Assembly: GCA_021777285.1 (NCBI GenBank)
Contig: JAJYDR010000016.1
Coordinates: 1 to 25,691 of the forward strand
Direction of reading: 5' to 3'
DNA length: 25,691 nucleotides
Origin: Actinomycetes bacterium
GTDB lineage: Bacteria > Actinomycetota > Acidimicrobiia > Acidimicrobiales > RAAP-2
Below the pieces are notes generated by a model, which was given only the letters and a program-made list of their open reading frames with translations, made no database searches and was not told the origin of the DNA. Position numbers and translations under genes: made by a program. Below, piece by piece: positions 13,189 through 22,664 of this stretch (position 1 is the first letter of the stretch; the number at the start of each line of letters is the position of its first letter).

Positions 13189-14769
13189 ATGGGTCCGCGC
13201 TCCGCCCGCGGGGTCACCTGGTGTCAGATCCGCCTCACCACGGTCGTGATGGCCGCACTGCTCGTCGTGATCGTTACGGTGGCCGTCGCCACCTACAACA
13301 TCAGCGGTGGCGCGCTCGCGCTGACCGGCGTCTCGGCGCTGTTGCGCAATCCGGCCTTCCGGGCCCTCTACGGCGACTTCACCGGCCTGGACACCGCGGG
13401 CGCGTACGTGCTGTGGAAGGTGGGCATCGTGGTGACCCTGGCGGTCGCGATCTGGGCGGCGCTCGGTGCGACGCGCGTCACCCGGGGGGCCGAGGACACC
13501 GGTACCTGGGACCTGCTCGTCATCGAGCGGGTCTCGCGCGCGACGGTCTACCGCGAGACCATCGGCGTGCTCGCCCTCAGCGGGGTCGCGGTGGGTCTCG
13601 CCGTCTTCGTCGCGCTCGTCGCCAACGGTCAGCAGCCCCTCGACAGCGTCCTCTACGGCGCCGGACTGACCGGACTCGCCTGGTGCGCCCAGGCGACTGG
13701 CCTGGTGGCCTCCGAACTACTCGCGCCGCGTCGTTCGGCCTCCCAAATGGCCCTCGGCGCGATCGGCGTCGGGTACCTGGCGCGCATGGTGGCCGACGCG
13801 TCGACCAACGGGTCTTGGCTGGCGTCGCTCACGCCCTTCGGGTGGCTCGAGCGCGTCGGGGCCTTCCAACACCGCGAGGCCGTCTGGCTGGTGCCACTGT
13901 TGGTCACCCCGGTGCTCGTCGTGGCGGTGCTCGTGTCGATGGCGGGCCACCGGGACGTCGGATCGGCGTGGTGGCGGCGCAGCGACCGCGGGACCTTGCG
14001 GCCGGCGCTGCTCACGTCGACGTGGCGCTTCGCCTGGCGCGAACTCGCGAGCACGCTCGTCGTCTGGCTCGTCGTGACGGGCGTGGTGGGCCTCGTCATC
14101 GGCTACCTCACGAACGCGCTGGTCACCTTCGGCCGTACGGACCGGTCCTTCGCCCAACTCCTGGCCCGCTGGCACCTGGGCGAGCTGGTCTCGGTGCGCG
14201 GCTACGTGGGCGAGATCAGCACGTTTCTCGCGCTCGGGCTCGGGTTCTTCGTCGTGTCGGTGGTCGCGACGGTTGGTGCGGACGTCGTGTCGGGGCGTCT
14301 CGAACTGCCCCTGGGCAACGGCGCGGGGCGGCGGGCCTGGCTCGGATCGACGAGCGTCGTCGCGGGCGTCGGGGCCGTTCTCGTGGTCGTCGTGACGGCG
14401 GTGGGCATCTGGGTCGGCGTCGGCTCGGGCGGTTCGTCGCTGTCGTTGCCGACCGCGCTCGCCGCCACCACCAACGCGCTCACCGGGGTGCCCCTGGTGC
14501 TCGGCGTGGCGGCGCTGGCGGTCGCGCTGGTGCCCCGATTGGTGCAGGTCACCTTGAGCGGGCTGCTCGCGCTCAGCTACCTCGACGCCGTCCTCGGCCC
14601 GCCGCTGCACTGGCCGGCGGCGGTCGTGGACGCGTCGATCTACCACTACTCGCGACTCGTGCCCGCGGTGGCGCCCGACTGGGGCACGGTTGCGGGGTTC
14701 GTGGTCGTGGGCGCCGTCGCGCTCGCGGCTGCGATCGGGTGGTTCGCCCGGCGCGACCTCGCGGGTTGA
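13189..14769 (+). CDS. ABC-2 type exporter, membrane permease
   Basis: A 526-residue, very hydrophobic protein with about twelve helices in two halves (helices about 15-260 and 290-525). Each half carries a short soluble loop containing arginines (ATRVTRGAEDTGTWDLLVIE in the first, ADVVSGRLELPLGNGAGRRAW in the second). These RG(A/L)E-like segments after a helix are typical of tetronasin/multidrug ABC-2 permeases, which are fused two-domain proteins. It follows the ATPase gene with no gap and must be co-translated with it. Its stop is 1 nt from the end of the convergent dehydrogenase gene. Substrate unknown. Confidence 0.88.
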   Translation: MGPRSARGVTWCQIRLTTVVMAALLVVIVTVAVATYNISGGALALTGVSALLRNPAFRALYGDFTGLDTAGAYVLWKVGIVVTLAVAIWAALGATRVTRGAEDTGTWDLLVIERVSRATVYRETIGVLALSGVAVGLAVFVALVANGQQPLDSVLYGAGLTGLAWCAQATGLVASELLAPRRSASQMALGAIGVGYLARMVADASTNGSWLASLTPFGWLERVGAFQHREAVWLVPLLVTPVLVVAVLVSMAGHRDVGSAWWRRSDRGTLRPALLTSTWRFAWRELASTLVVWLVVTGVVGLVIGYLTNALVTFGRTDRSFAQLLARWHLGELVSVRGYVGEISTFLALGLGFFVVSVVATVGADVVSGRLELPLGNGAGRRAWLGSTSVVAGVGAVLVVVVTAVGIWVGVGSGGSSLSLPTALAATTNALTGVPLVLGVAALAVALVPRLVQVTLSGLLALSYLDAVLGPPLHWPAAVVDASIYHYSRLVPAVAPDWGTVAGFVVVGAVALAAAIGWFARRDLAG

Positions 14770-14770
14770 A

Positions 14771-15547
<777 letters not shown>

Positions 15548-15629
15548 GACTAGCTCCTCGAGTAACCGGACCACGCCGGTGTCCGTCTTCGAGTCAAGCA
15601 GAGATTGTCGACCCCGACGTTCAGACGCC

Positions 15630-15635
15630 TAGCGT
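15630..15635 (+). promoter_or_regulatory. Candidate -10 box for leaderless rlmN
   Basis: TAGCGT, 6 nt, then the GTG start at 15642. A possible -35, TTGTCG (15605-15610), lies 19 nt upstream. No ribosome binding site is seen. Confidence 0.45.
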
Positions 15636-15641
15636 GGACCC

Positions 15642-16715
15642 GTGGCCTCGCTCTACGACTTCGACCGCGACGGGCTCGCGGCCCTGCTCGAGGGCGAGCC
15701 CCGATTCCGCACCGACCAGCTGTGGCGGGGCCTGTGGGTCGAAGGTCGCGCGCTCGCCGACATCACTACGGTGCCCGCCGGACTTCGCGCGAGTCTGGCG
15801 TCGCGCTTCCCCTCGACCCTGACGGCCCGCGCCGACGTCTCGAGCGACCACGGCTCGACGCGCAAGTGGGTTTTCGAGCTCGCCGACGGGGCCACGATCG
15901 AGACGGTCCTCATGGTCTACGACGACCGGGTGACGGTGTGCGTGTCCAGCCAGGCCGGGTGCGCCATGGGCTGCACGTTCTGCGCCACGGGCCAGGCCGG
16001 CTTCACCCGTCAGCTCACGGTGGGCGAGGTCGTCGAGCAGGTGCTCTACGCGACCCGCGCCGCCGCGCCACGGCGGCTCTCCAACGTGGTCTTCATGGGG
16101 ATGGGCGAGCCGTTGGCGAACTACCGGGTCACCGTGGAGGTCGTTCGACGACTGCACGACGCGCGCGGTCTCAGTGCGCGCCACCTGACGATCTCGACCG
16201 TCGGCGTCGTGCCGGGGATCGAGCGCCTCGCCGAGGAGGGGCTCGCGATCACCCTCGCGGTGAGCCTGCACGCGGCCAACGACGAGACCCGTGACTCGCT
16301 CGTGCCGCTCAACCGGCGCTACCCGCTCGCGCGTCTCTACGAGGCCTGCGAACGGTGGGTCGACGCGACGGGCCGACGGATTAGTTTCGAGTGGGCCCTC
16401 ATCGACGGCGTCAATGACACCGACCGAGCGCGCGACGAGCTGGTGGACTTCGCGTCGGGGTTGCGCGCGCACGTGAACCTCATCCCGCTCAACCCTACGC
16501 CCGGCTACCTGGTGCGCGGCTCGACGCCCGAGCGGGTGCGCGCGTTTCGCGATGGACTGGTCGCGCGCGGGGTCAACGCGACCGTTCGCAACACCCGCGG
16601 CCGTTCGATCGACGCGGCCTGCGGCCAACTGGCCGCGGTCACCAATGCCAAGCGATCGGTGGCGATCCGTTCACGCCGTGTCGCGCCAGAAGGCCGGTCG
16701 CCAGCGCACCAGTAG
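15642..16715 (+). CDS. rlmN: 23S rRNA (adenine(2503)-C2)-methyltransferase / tRNA methyltransferase RlmN
   Basis: A 357-residue radical-SAM methyltransferase. An N-terminal helical domain (FRTDQLWRGLWVEG) precedes the cluster motif CAMGCTFC (C107, C111, C114 bind [4Fe-4S]). GMGEP (153-157), ISTVGVVPGI, VSLHAANDETR and HVNLIPLNP follow. C327 in RGRSIDAACGQLA fits the methyl-carrying cysteine near the end. It methylates A2503 of 23S rRNA, and A37 of some tRNAs in relatives. The GTG at 15642 is preceded by a TAGCGT box 6 nt away, suggesting a leaderless mRNA. Its last 45 nt overlap the 3' end of the convergent MFS gene. The tail after AAVTNAKR (about 20 residues) is longer than usual and lies mostly in that overlap. 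Confidence 0.95.
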   Translation: MASLYDFDRDGLAALLEGEPRFRTDQLWRGLWVEGRALADITTVPAGLRASLASRFPSTLTARADVSSDHGSTRKWVFELADGATIETVLMVYDDRVTVCVSSQAGCAMGCTFCATGQAGFTRQLTVGEVVEQVLYATRAAAPRRLSNVVFMGMGEPLANYRVTVEVVRRLHDARGLSARHLTISTVGVVPGIERLAEEGLAITLAVSLHAANDETRDSLVPLNRRYPLARLYEACERWVDATGRRISFEWALIDGVNDTDRARDELVDFASGLRAHVNLIPLNPTPGYLVRGSTPERVRAFRDGLVARGVNATVRNTRGRSIDAACGQLAAVTNAKRSVAIRSRRVAPEGRSPAHQ

Positions 16716-17891
16716 CCAGGCGCCAACGATGCACGCGAGTCCGCCCGAGACGATCGAGAACTCGGTGGAGACGAGGTTCGCCACGGCACCCGACTCGAGG
16801 TCTCCGAGGCGCGGACCGCCGGTCACGACGGCGAGCTGGATCGCCGAGATGCGGCTGCGGTACTCGTCGGTGATCGCGTTCTGCAGGATCGTGTTGCGCA
16901 GCACCGTGGAGATGACGTCGGCCGCACCCGCCACCGCGAGACAGCCCAGGCCGATCGCGATCACGTGGACCGCGCCGAAGACCGCCATCGCCGCGCCCCA
17001 GAGGACCACGACGAGCACGACCAGCCGCCCGCGACGGCGAACGTGGGCGATCCAGCCCGTCGCCACCGCCATGACGAGGGCGCCGACGCCCGGCGCCGCG
17101 TAGAGCAGGCCGAGCACGCGCGGCCCGCCGTGGTAGACGGTGAGCGCCACGGCCGGGAAGAGGGCGCGCGGCAGACCGAAGACCATGGCGTTCAGGTCGA
17201 TCAGGTAGACGGCCTGGGCGGTTGGGTTCTCGCGCACGTAGCGGAATCCGTCGCGGATGGCGCGCAGCACCGCGACGCCGCCGTGGTCCCCGCTCGGGGG
17301 GATCGGGGCCATGAGCGAGGTGGCCGCGGCGAGCACGGCGAAGGTCCCCGCGTCGATCCAGTAGCACGAGGCGAGTCCGACCGCGGCGAGCAGCACGCCG
17401 GCGATCGCGGTGCCGATGATGGTCGCGGTGTTCACGATGACCTGGTTGATCGAGTAGGCCGCGACGAGCTCGTCACCGCCCACGAGCAGCGGGATGGTCG
17501 CGGTCCGAATGGGTCCCGCGAAGCCGCCGGCGCCGGCGGCGAGGGCCGCGAGCACGAGCAGCGCGACGAAGTGGCTCCGGGACAGGCTCGCGTTGAGCGC
17601 GAGCGCGCCGCTCAGCAGTCCGAGCACGACCGAGCTCAGCACGAAGAGGTGTCGTCGGTCGTAGCGGTCGCCGAAGGCGCCGCCCCAGAGCGAGCCGGCG
17701 ATCAGCGCCGGGAGCTGGATGAGGCTCGCGATGCCCACCCAGAGACTCGAGTGGGTCTCCCGGTACACCTGGTAGGGAACGGCCACGACGGTGAGATTGC
17801 TGCCGAAGAGCGAGACCAGTTGTCCGGCCACGAGGAGGCGGAAGTCACGGTGGTGGCGTAGCGGGCCGACGTCCACCCAGAGCCGAGACAT
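16671..17891 (-). CDS. MFS transporter, EntS-like exporter family
   Basis: A 406-residue protein with about twelve helices. The N-terminal LRHHRDFRLLVAGQLVSLFG and the loop GAFGDRYDRRHLFV (MFS motif A-like between helices 2 and 3) place it in the EntS/MFS_3 group, which exports siderophores or drugs. FAGPIRTATIPLLV and AIRDGFRYVRENP are also typical of the group. No siderophore genes are nearby, so the substrate is unknown. The ATG at 17891 has TACGAT 6 nt before it and no ribosome binding site, so it is probably leaderless. The 3' end overlaps rlmN by 45 nt, tail to tail; the 5' end is divergent from the 2-oxoacid dehydrogenase operon. Confidence 0.9.
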   Translation of the reverse strand: MSRLWVDVGPLRHHRDFRLLVAGQLVSLFGSNLTVVAVPYQVYRETHSSLWVGIASLIQLPALIAGSLWGGAFGDRYDRRHLFVLSSVVLGLLSGALALNASLSRSHFVALLVLAALAAGAGGFAGPIRTATIPLLVGGDELVAAYSINQVIVNTATIIGTAIAGVLLAAVGLASCYWIDAGTFAVLAAATSLMAPIPPSGDHGGVAVLRAIRDGFRYVRENPTAQAVYLIDLNAMVFGLPRALFPAVALTVYHGGPRVLGLLYAAPGVGALVMAVATGWIAHVRRRGRLVVLVVVLWGAAMAVFGAVHVIAIGLGCLAVAGAADVISTVLRNTILQNAITDEYRSRISAIQLAVVTGGPRLGDLESGAVANLVSTEFSIVSGGLACIVGAWLLVRWRPAFWRDTA

Positions 17892-17897
17892 CCATTT

Positions 17898-17903
17898 ATC
17901 GTA
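17898..17903 (-). promoter_or_regulatory. Candidate -10 box for the leaderless MFS mRNA
   Basis: On the minus strand TACGAT is followed by AAATGG (6 nt) and the ATG at 17891. No Shine-Dalgarno sequence is visible. Confidence 0.5.
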
Positions 17904-17909
17904 GGGGGC

Positions 17910-17915
17910 TATTGT
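17910..17915 (+). promoter_or_regulatory. Candidate -10 box for the 2-oxoacid dehydrogenase operon
   Basis: TATTGT lies 28 nt before the ATG at 17944, leaving room for a short leader that holds AAGGAGAG (17933-17940). It is back to back with the MFS -10 box, so the two promoters share a small region. Confidence 0.4.
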
Positions 17916-17943
17916 CTCAAAGGGCCGGGCTGAAGGAGAGTTG

Positions 17944-19008
17944 ATGATCAGTGACGAGCTTGTTCAACTGCTCACCCCCGAGGGCGAGCGGATCTCCCAC
18001 CCCGAGTACGGCAGTGAGCTCGGGCGGGACGAGATCCTCGGTTTTTACCGAGACATGGTGATCGTGCGGCGGCTCTGCAACGAGTCGACGTCGCTCCAAC
18101 GACAGGGCCAGTTAGCGCTGTGGGCGCCCCTGCAGGGCCAAGAGGCGGCCCAGATCGGCGCCGGCCGGGCGCTCGCGCCGATGGACTTCTCCTTCCCGAG
18201 CTACCGCGAGCACGGAGTCGCGTGGACCCGTGGAGTGCCACCGCGCGACATGCTGCGGATCTTTCGAGCGACCACGACGGGGGGCTGGGACCCCCAGCAG
18301 TACCGTCACTCGTTGCCCATGGTGGTGCTCGGCGACCAGACGCTGCACGCCGTCGGCTACGCGATGGGCATTCAGCGTGACGGCGCCGAAGAGGCGGTCA
18401 TGACTTTCTTCGGCGACGGCGCCTCCAGCCAGGGTGACGTCCTCGAGTCCTTCGTGTGGGCGGCGTCCTTCAACGCCCCGGTGGTGTTCGTGCTGCAGAA
18501 CAACCAGTGGGCGATCTCGGAGCCGACGTCGCTGCAGACCAAGATCCCGCTCTACCACCGCGCCCACGGCTTCGGCTTCCCCGGTGTTCGCGTCGACGGC
18601 AACGACGTCTTGGCCATGTACGAGGTCGCCAAACGCGCCCTCGACAACGCCCGCGCGGGCGGCGGTCCGACGCTGATCGAGGCCTACACCTACCGGATGG
18701 GCGCGCACACAACCTCGGATGACCCGACGCGCTACCGCGTGGACGCCGAGGTCGAGGTGTGGCGTCACCGTGACCCGATCGAGCGGGTGAAGGCGTTGCT
18801 CGCGCGCGAGTTCGGCGTGCACAAGGTGACCTTCGACGAGGTCGCCGCCGAGGCCGAGCAGCTGGCGCTGCAACTTCGCGAGGACGTCCTCGCCATGGAT
18901 GCGCCCGATCCGACGATGATGTTCGACCACGTCTACGCCGAGCCGCACCCACTCGTCGAGGCCGGCCGGCGTGAGATGATCGAACTCGGAATCAGCGGGG
19001 GTCACTGA
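17944..19008 (+). CDS. 2-oxoacid dehydrogenase E1 component, alpha subunit (pyruvate or branched-chain)
   Basis: A 354-residue E1alpha. The thiamine diphosphate motif starts at GDGASSQGD (157-165) and ends at NNQ (186-188). LQRQGQLALWAPLQGQEAA and FPSYREHG are typical, as is the phosphorylation-loop region TYRMGAHTTSDDPTRYR. It decarboxylates a 2-oxoacid with E1beta and passes the acyl group to E2. Actinobacterial proteins of this type are often annotated as pyruvate dehydrogenase, but many act on branched-chain 2-oxoacids; the substrate is not decided here. ATG 17944 is preferred over TTG 17941 because AAGGAGAG ends 3 nt before the latter. The stop overlaps the E1beta start (TGATG). No E3 gene is adjacent. 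Confidence 0.93.
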   Translation: MISDELVQLLTPEGERISHPEYGSELGRDEILGFYRDMVIVRRLCNESTSLQRQGQLALWAPLQGQEAAQIGAGRALAPMDFSFPSYREHGVAWTRGVPPRDMLRIFRATTTGGWDPQQYRHSLPMVVLGDQTLHAVGYAMGIQRDGAEEAVMTFFGDGASSQGDVLESFVWAASFNAPVVFVLQNNQWAISEPTSLQTKIPLYHRAHGFGFPGVRVDGNDVLAMYEVAKRALDNARAGGGPTLIEAYTYRMGAHTTSDDPTRYRVDAEVEVWRHRDPIERVKALLAREFGVHKVTFDEVAAEAEQLALQLREDVLAMDAPDPTMMFDHVYAEPHPLVEAGRREMIELGISGGH

Positions 19009-19994
19009 TGGCGCAGCAGTCCATGACCATGGCTAAGGCCCTCAACGAGGGTCTGCGGCGAGCGATGGAGAAGGACCGCAAGGTCCTCTTGATGGGTGAG
19101 GACATCGGCAAGCTCGGAGGGGTCTTTCGGATCACCGACGGCCTGCAGAAGGACTTCGGCGAGGACCGCGTGATCGACGCCCCGCTCGCCGAGTCGGCGA
19201 TCGTGGGCACCTCGGTCGGCCTCGCCATCCGGGGCTATCGCACCGTGGTGGAGATCCAGTTCGACGGCTTCGTCTACCCGGCCTTCGACCAGATCGTCTC
19301 CCAGGTCGCCAAGCTCCACAAGCGTTCGGCTGGCGTCTACACGATGGGGTTGGTCATTCGGCTCCCCTTCCAGGGTGGCATCGGCGCCATCGAACACCAC
19401 TCCGAGAGCCCCGAGGCCTACTTCGTGCACACCGCCGGCCTGCGGGTGGTGGTGTGCTCGACGCCCAACGACGCCTACTGGATGATCCAGCAGTCCGTCG
19501 AGCACGACGACCCGATCATCTTCTGTGAACCCAAGAGCCGCTACTGGGAGAAGGGCGAGGTCGACCTCGATAACCCGCCGTACGGGCTGTTCGACGCGGT
19601 CGTGCGGCGCGCGGGCACCGACCTCACCGTCGTGGCCTGGGGCTCCATGGTCAAGACCGCGCTGCGTGCGGCCGACGTGGCGGCTGAGGAGGGCGTGTCA
19701 CTCGAGGTGGTCGACGCGCGCAGCCTCTCGCCACTCGACCTCGACACGATCGCCACCTCGGTGGACAAGACGGGTCGCCTCGTCGTCGTCCAGGAGGCGC
19801 CGCCGACCGCGTCGGTGGGCTCTGAGATCGTCGCCGCAGTGACCGAGCGGTGCTTCTACTCGCTGCGCGCGCCCGGCACGCGCGTCAGTGCCTACCACGT
19901 GCCCTACCCGCCGTCGCGCATCGAGGACGCCTACCGTCCGAGCGTCGACCGGGTCATGGACGCGATCGACCGAGTGATGGGATACGACCAGTGA
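19008..19994 (+). CDS. 2-oxoacid dehydrogenase E1 component, beta subunit
   Basis: A 328-residue E1beta of normal length. MTMAKALNEGLRRAMEKD, LLMGEDIGKLGGVFRIT and DAPLAESAIVGTSVGLA form the N-terminal pyrimidine-binding region. VEIQFDGFVYPAFDQIVSQ and GGIGAIEHHSESPEAYF, with the HH pair, belong to the active-site region. The C-terminal transketolase domain has SLSPLDLDTIATSVDKTGRLVVVQE. It assembles with E1alpha as an alpha2beta2 heterotetramer. It overlaps E1alpha by 1 nt and E2 by 4 nt (GTGA), so the three subunits are translationally coupled. Confidence 0.95.
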   Translation: MAQQSMTMAKALNEGLRRAMEKDRKVLLMGEDIGKLGGVFRITDGLQKDFGEDRVIDAPLAESAIVGTSVGLAIRGYRTVVEIQFDGFVYPAFDQIVSQVAKLHKRSAGVYTMGLVIRLPFQGGIGAIEHHSESPEAYFVHTAGLRVVVCSTPNDAYWMIQQSVEHDDPIIFCEPKSRYWEKGEVDLDNPPYGLFDAVVRRAGTDLTVVAWGSMVKTALRAADVAAEEGVSLEVVDARSLSPLDLDTIATSVDKTGRLVVVQEAPPTASVGSEIVAAVTERCFYSLRAPGTRVSAYHVPYPPSRIEDAYRPSVDRVMDAIDRVMGYDQ

Positions 19995-21352
19995 GCGAAT
20001 CGATCTTCATGCTGCCCGACGTGGGCGAGGGTCTCGTCGAAGCCGAGATCGTCGCGTGGAAGGTCGCCGTCGGCGACGTGGTCACGCTCAATCAGCCACT
20101 GGTTGACATCGAGACCGCCAAGGCGACCGTCGAGCTGCCGAGCCCCTACGCGGGCACGGTGACGGCGCTGCACGGCGCCGTCGGCGACGTGATGGCCGTG
20201 GGCGCGCCGTTGGTCGTCATCGAGACCGACACCGCGTCGGCGTCGAGCGCACCGGCGGCCACGCCCGAGGCCTCGGCCTCGGTGGGGGCGGGGCGCACAC
20301 CGGTGCTCGTGGGCTACGGGGTCGCCGAGGACGACGCCCCGGTCACGCGACGCCGTCGTCGCACCACCGAACCGGTTGTTTCGACACCGGTCGCGCCCAC
20401 GCCCGTGGCGGGCGAATCCTCGACGCGCCCGGCGCGTTCGACCCCGCCGGTCCGGCTCTACGCCAAGCAGCACGGCGTCGACCTCGCGACCGTCACGGGG
20501 ACGGGACGCGATGGACTGATCACCCGGGACGACGTGGAGCGGGCCCTCGCCGGCGCGCTCGCGCCGACGCCGAGTCGGGCCCCGGCGGCCCCGGCGGCGA
20601 CCTCGACGACTCGCTTCGTCGGTCGTGAGATCGAGTCCTGGAGCACCGGCCCGCTCGAGGAGCGGATTCCCGTGCGTGGCGTGCTGCGCTCGATGGCCGA
20701 CGCGATGGTCCAGAGCGCCTTCCAGGCACCCCACGCCGCGGTCTGGGTTCGCGTCGAGGCGACCGGGACCGTGGCGCTGCTCGAGTCGCTGCGCGAGCGT
20801 CCGGCCTTCGCCGGCGTACGCCTGTCGCCGCTGACCATCGTCGCGCTCGCGGTCTGTGACGCGGCGCGCCACTTCCCGGGTCTCAACTCGAGCTACGACG
20901 CCGCGGCCCAGGAGGTCGTGGTGCGCCGCCGGGTGAACCTCGGCATCGCGGCGAACACCCCGCGCGGTCTGATCGTGCCCAACATCAAGGGCGCGGACAC
21001 CCTCGACCTGCGCGCCATGGCCGTGTCGCTCAACGAGCTCGTCGAGGTTGCGCGCGCGGGCACGACGACCCCCGAGGCGATGCTCCACACGACGCTCTCG
21101 ATCACCAACGTCGGTCCCTTCGCGGTCGACGGGGCCGTGCCGATCCTGCCGCCGGGCACCGGGGCGATCATCGCCGTCGGTCAGGTCGCCAAGCGGCCGT
21201 GGGTCGTGGGCGACGACGTCGTCGCACGCCCGACTGTGGACCTGTCGATGTCCTTCGACCACCGTCAGATCGACGGGGCACTGGCTTCGGCCGCGATCGC
21301 GCACATCGGTCGCTTCATCTCCGACCCCGCGGCCGCGATCATCGGCGGCTGA
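19991..21352 (+). CDS. 2-oxoacid dehydrogenase E2 component (dihydrolipoyl acyltransferase)
   Basis: A 453-residue E2. A single N-terminal lipoyl domain (about 3-78) carries lipoyl-lysine K44 in DIETAKATVE. A Pro/Ala/Thr linker follows, then a peripheral-subunit-binding domain (about 153-187, VRLYAKQHGVDLATVTGTG) and a second linker. The catalytic acyltransferase domain (about 220-453) has SFDHRQIDG with H424 and D428. It transfers the acyl group from E1 to CoA. The GTG at 19991 overlaps the E1beta stop; the frame extends upstream to 19850, but that is inside E1beta. The stop is 5 nt from the end of the convergent peroxiredoxin gene. E3 must be encoded elsewhere. Confidence 0.95.
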   Translation: MSESIFMLPDVGEGLVEAEIVAWKVAVGDVVTLNQPLVDIETAKATVELPSPYAGTVTALHGAVGDVMAVGAPLVVIETDTASASSAPAATPEASASVGAGRTPVLVGYGVAEDDAPVTRRRRRTTEPVVSTPVAPTPVAGESSTRPARSTPPVRLYAKQHGVDLATVTGTGRDGLITRDDVERALAGALAPTPSRAPAAPAATSTTRFVGREIESWSTGPLEERIPVRGVLRSMADAMVQSAFQAPHAAVWVRVEATGTVALLESLRERPAFAGVRLSPLTIVALAVCDAARHFPGLNSSYDAAAQEVVVRRRVNLGIAANTPRGLIVPNIKGADTLDLRAMAVSLNELVEVARAGTTTPEAMLHTTLSITNVGPFAVDGAVPILPPGTGAIIAVGQVAKRPWVVGDDVVARPTVDLSMSFDHRQIDGALASAAIAHIGRFISDPAAAIIGG

Positions 21353-21357
21353 CGCCG

Positions 21358-21804
21358 TTAGGCCCGCAGCGCCGCGAGTGCCCGATCGGCGTGGACGGTC
21401 ATGTTCATCTCGCTGCTGATCACGTCGATGAGTCGTCGATCGGTGCCGATGACGAACGTCGTGCGCTTCACCCGCAGGACGTCGAGGGCCCGCTTGACGC
21501 CGTAGGACTTGGCGACGCGGCCGTCGACGTCGCTCAGCAGCGGGTAGTCGAGTGCGTTGGCGTCGCTGAAGGCCGCCTGCTTGGCGACGTCGTCCATCGA
21601 GATGCCGATCCGCTGCGCGCCCGCCTCGGCGAACTCCGCGGCGAGGTCGCGGAAGTGGCACGTCTCCTTGGTGCAGCCAGTGGTCATCGCCGCGGGGTAG
21701 AAGAAGAGCACGACCGGGCCCTGGGTGAGCAGGTCGCTCAGGGATCGTTCCACGCCGTGCTGGTCGGTGAGGGTGAAGTCGGGTGCGAGGTCGCCGGGTC
21801 CCAT
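21358..21804 (-). CDS. bcp: Thioredoxin-dependent peroxiredoxin, BCP/PrxQ type
   Basis: A 148-residue peroxiredoxin: PGDLAPDFTL at the start, VVLFFYPAAMTTGCTKETCHFRD with peroxidatic C44 and resolving C49 (the C-x4-C spacing of PrxQ), and GISMDDVAKQAAFSDANALDYPLLSD. It reduces H2O2 and organic peroxides with thioredoxin in the cytoplasm. The usual T-x-x-C of the active site appears as TTGC, complete. The ATG at 21804 is preceded by TACAGT 6 nt away and lacks a ribosome binding site, so it is probably leaderless, with its promoter at the end of the upstream regulator gene (16 nt gap). It converges on the E2 gene. Confidence 0.94.
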   Translation of the reverse strand: MGPGDLAPDFTLTDQHGVERSLSDLLTQGPVVLFFYPAAMTTGCTKETCHFRDLAAEFAEAGAQRIGISMDDVAKQAAFSDANALDYPLLSDVDGRVAKSYGVKRALDVLRVKRTTFVIGTDRRLIDVISSEMNMTVHADRALAALRA

Positions 21805-21810
21805 GGACCG

Positions 21811-21816
21811 ACTGTA
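21811..21816 (-). promoter_or_regulatory. Candidate -10 box for the leaderless peroxiredoxin mRNA
   Basis: On the minus strand TACAGT, then CGGTCC (6 nt), then the ATG at 21804. It lies in the 16-nt gap after the regulator stop. Confidence 0.5.
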
Positions 21817-21820
21817 CCGG

Positions 21821-22519
21821 TCAGTCGTCGAGTCGGAAGCCGACGCCGCGCACCGTGACGAGGTGCCGGGGACGCGGCGGGTCGTCCTCGATCTTCTGGC
21901 GCAGCCGTTTCACGTGGGTGTCGAGCGTGCGCGTGTCCACGAGGTCGAGCCCCCACCACAGCGCGTCGAGGCACTGCTCGCGGGTGACGACCTGGCCACG
22001 GTGCTCGGCGAAGAGCGCGAGTAGGTCGAACTCCTTGCGACTGAGCTCGATGGGCAGCGACCGCTTGGCGACCGAGCGTCGCACGAGGTCGACGTCGATG
22101 TCACCGATCGCGATACGACCGTCGCTGGCACCGGGCTCGCTCTGGGGCCGGCGCAGCACGGCGCGCATCCGGGCCACGAGCTCGCGGAGGCGATAGGGCT
22201 TGGTGACGTAGTCGGCCGCGCCGATCTCGAGTCCGAGGACGACGTCGACCTCGCTGGTGCGCGCTGAGACCATGATGACGGGGGTCCTGAGGGTCTGGTG
22301 GATCTCACGGCAGTAGTCGATGCCCGAGCCGTCGGGCAGCATGACGTCGAGCAAGACGAGGTTCGGGGCACAGCGCGCGAAGACCTCGCGCGCCTGGCCG
22401 ATCGTCGTGGCACCGACCACGACGAAGCCCTCCACGCTCAGCCCGACGTTGAGCGCGTCCTGGTAACTGGGCTCGTCCTCGACGACCAGCACGACGGGTC
22501 GGCCGTCGGCGTTGGTCAC
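21821..22519 (-). CDS. Response regulator, OmpR/PhoB family (RegX3-like)
   Basis: A 232-residue regulator. The receiver has acidic E14 and D15 (VVEDEPSYQDAL), phospho-acceptor D58 (LVLLDVMLPDGSG) and K107 (DYVTKPYRLRELVARMRAVLRR). The winged helix (about 130-232) has LSRKEFDLLALFAEHRGQVVTREQCLDALW and THVKRLRQKIE. RegX3-like proteins often respond to phosphate, but no kinase or phosphate genes are visible, so it is an orphan here. The GTG at 22519 (MTNADGRP) is preceded by GAAGGTG; the frame extends to 22798, but that part is Arg/Ser-rich, unlike any receiver. The peroxiredoxin gene follows 16 nt downstream on the same strand. Confidence 0.92.
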   Translation of the reverse strand: MTNADGRPVVLVVEDEPSYQDALNVGLSVEGFVVVGATTIGQAREVFARCAPNLVLLDVMLPDGSGIDYCREIHQTLRTPVIMVSARTSEVDVVLGLEIGAADYVTKPYRLRELVARMRAVLRRPQSEPGASDGRIAIGDIDVDLVRRSVAKRSLPIELSRKEFDLLALFAEHRGQVVTREQCLDALWWGLDLVDTRTLDTHVKRLRQKIEDDPPRPRHLVTVRGVGFRLDD

Positions 22520-22664
22520 GGCGACACCTTCGAGGTGCGGCCACGCCACGAGGTGGTCGAGGGAGTGCGATCGTCGAGGCTGGCCACGGGTCCACGGTAC
22601 GGAGGGCGGGTAATCGGAAGGTGATCCTCGCGAGACCGCGGCGTTGCCGCCAGATGAACCTTGG

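Noticed and set aside
19931..21661. 576-residue minus-strand open frame over the E2 gene
   Set aside because: Arg/His/Asp-rich low-complexity shadow. E2 on the plus strand has lipoyl, binding and catalytic motifs, and the frame also runs through the peroxiredoxin gene.
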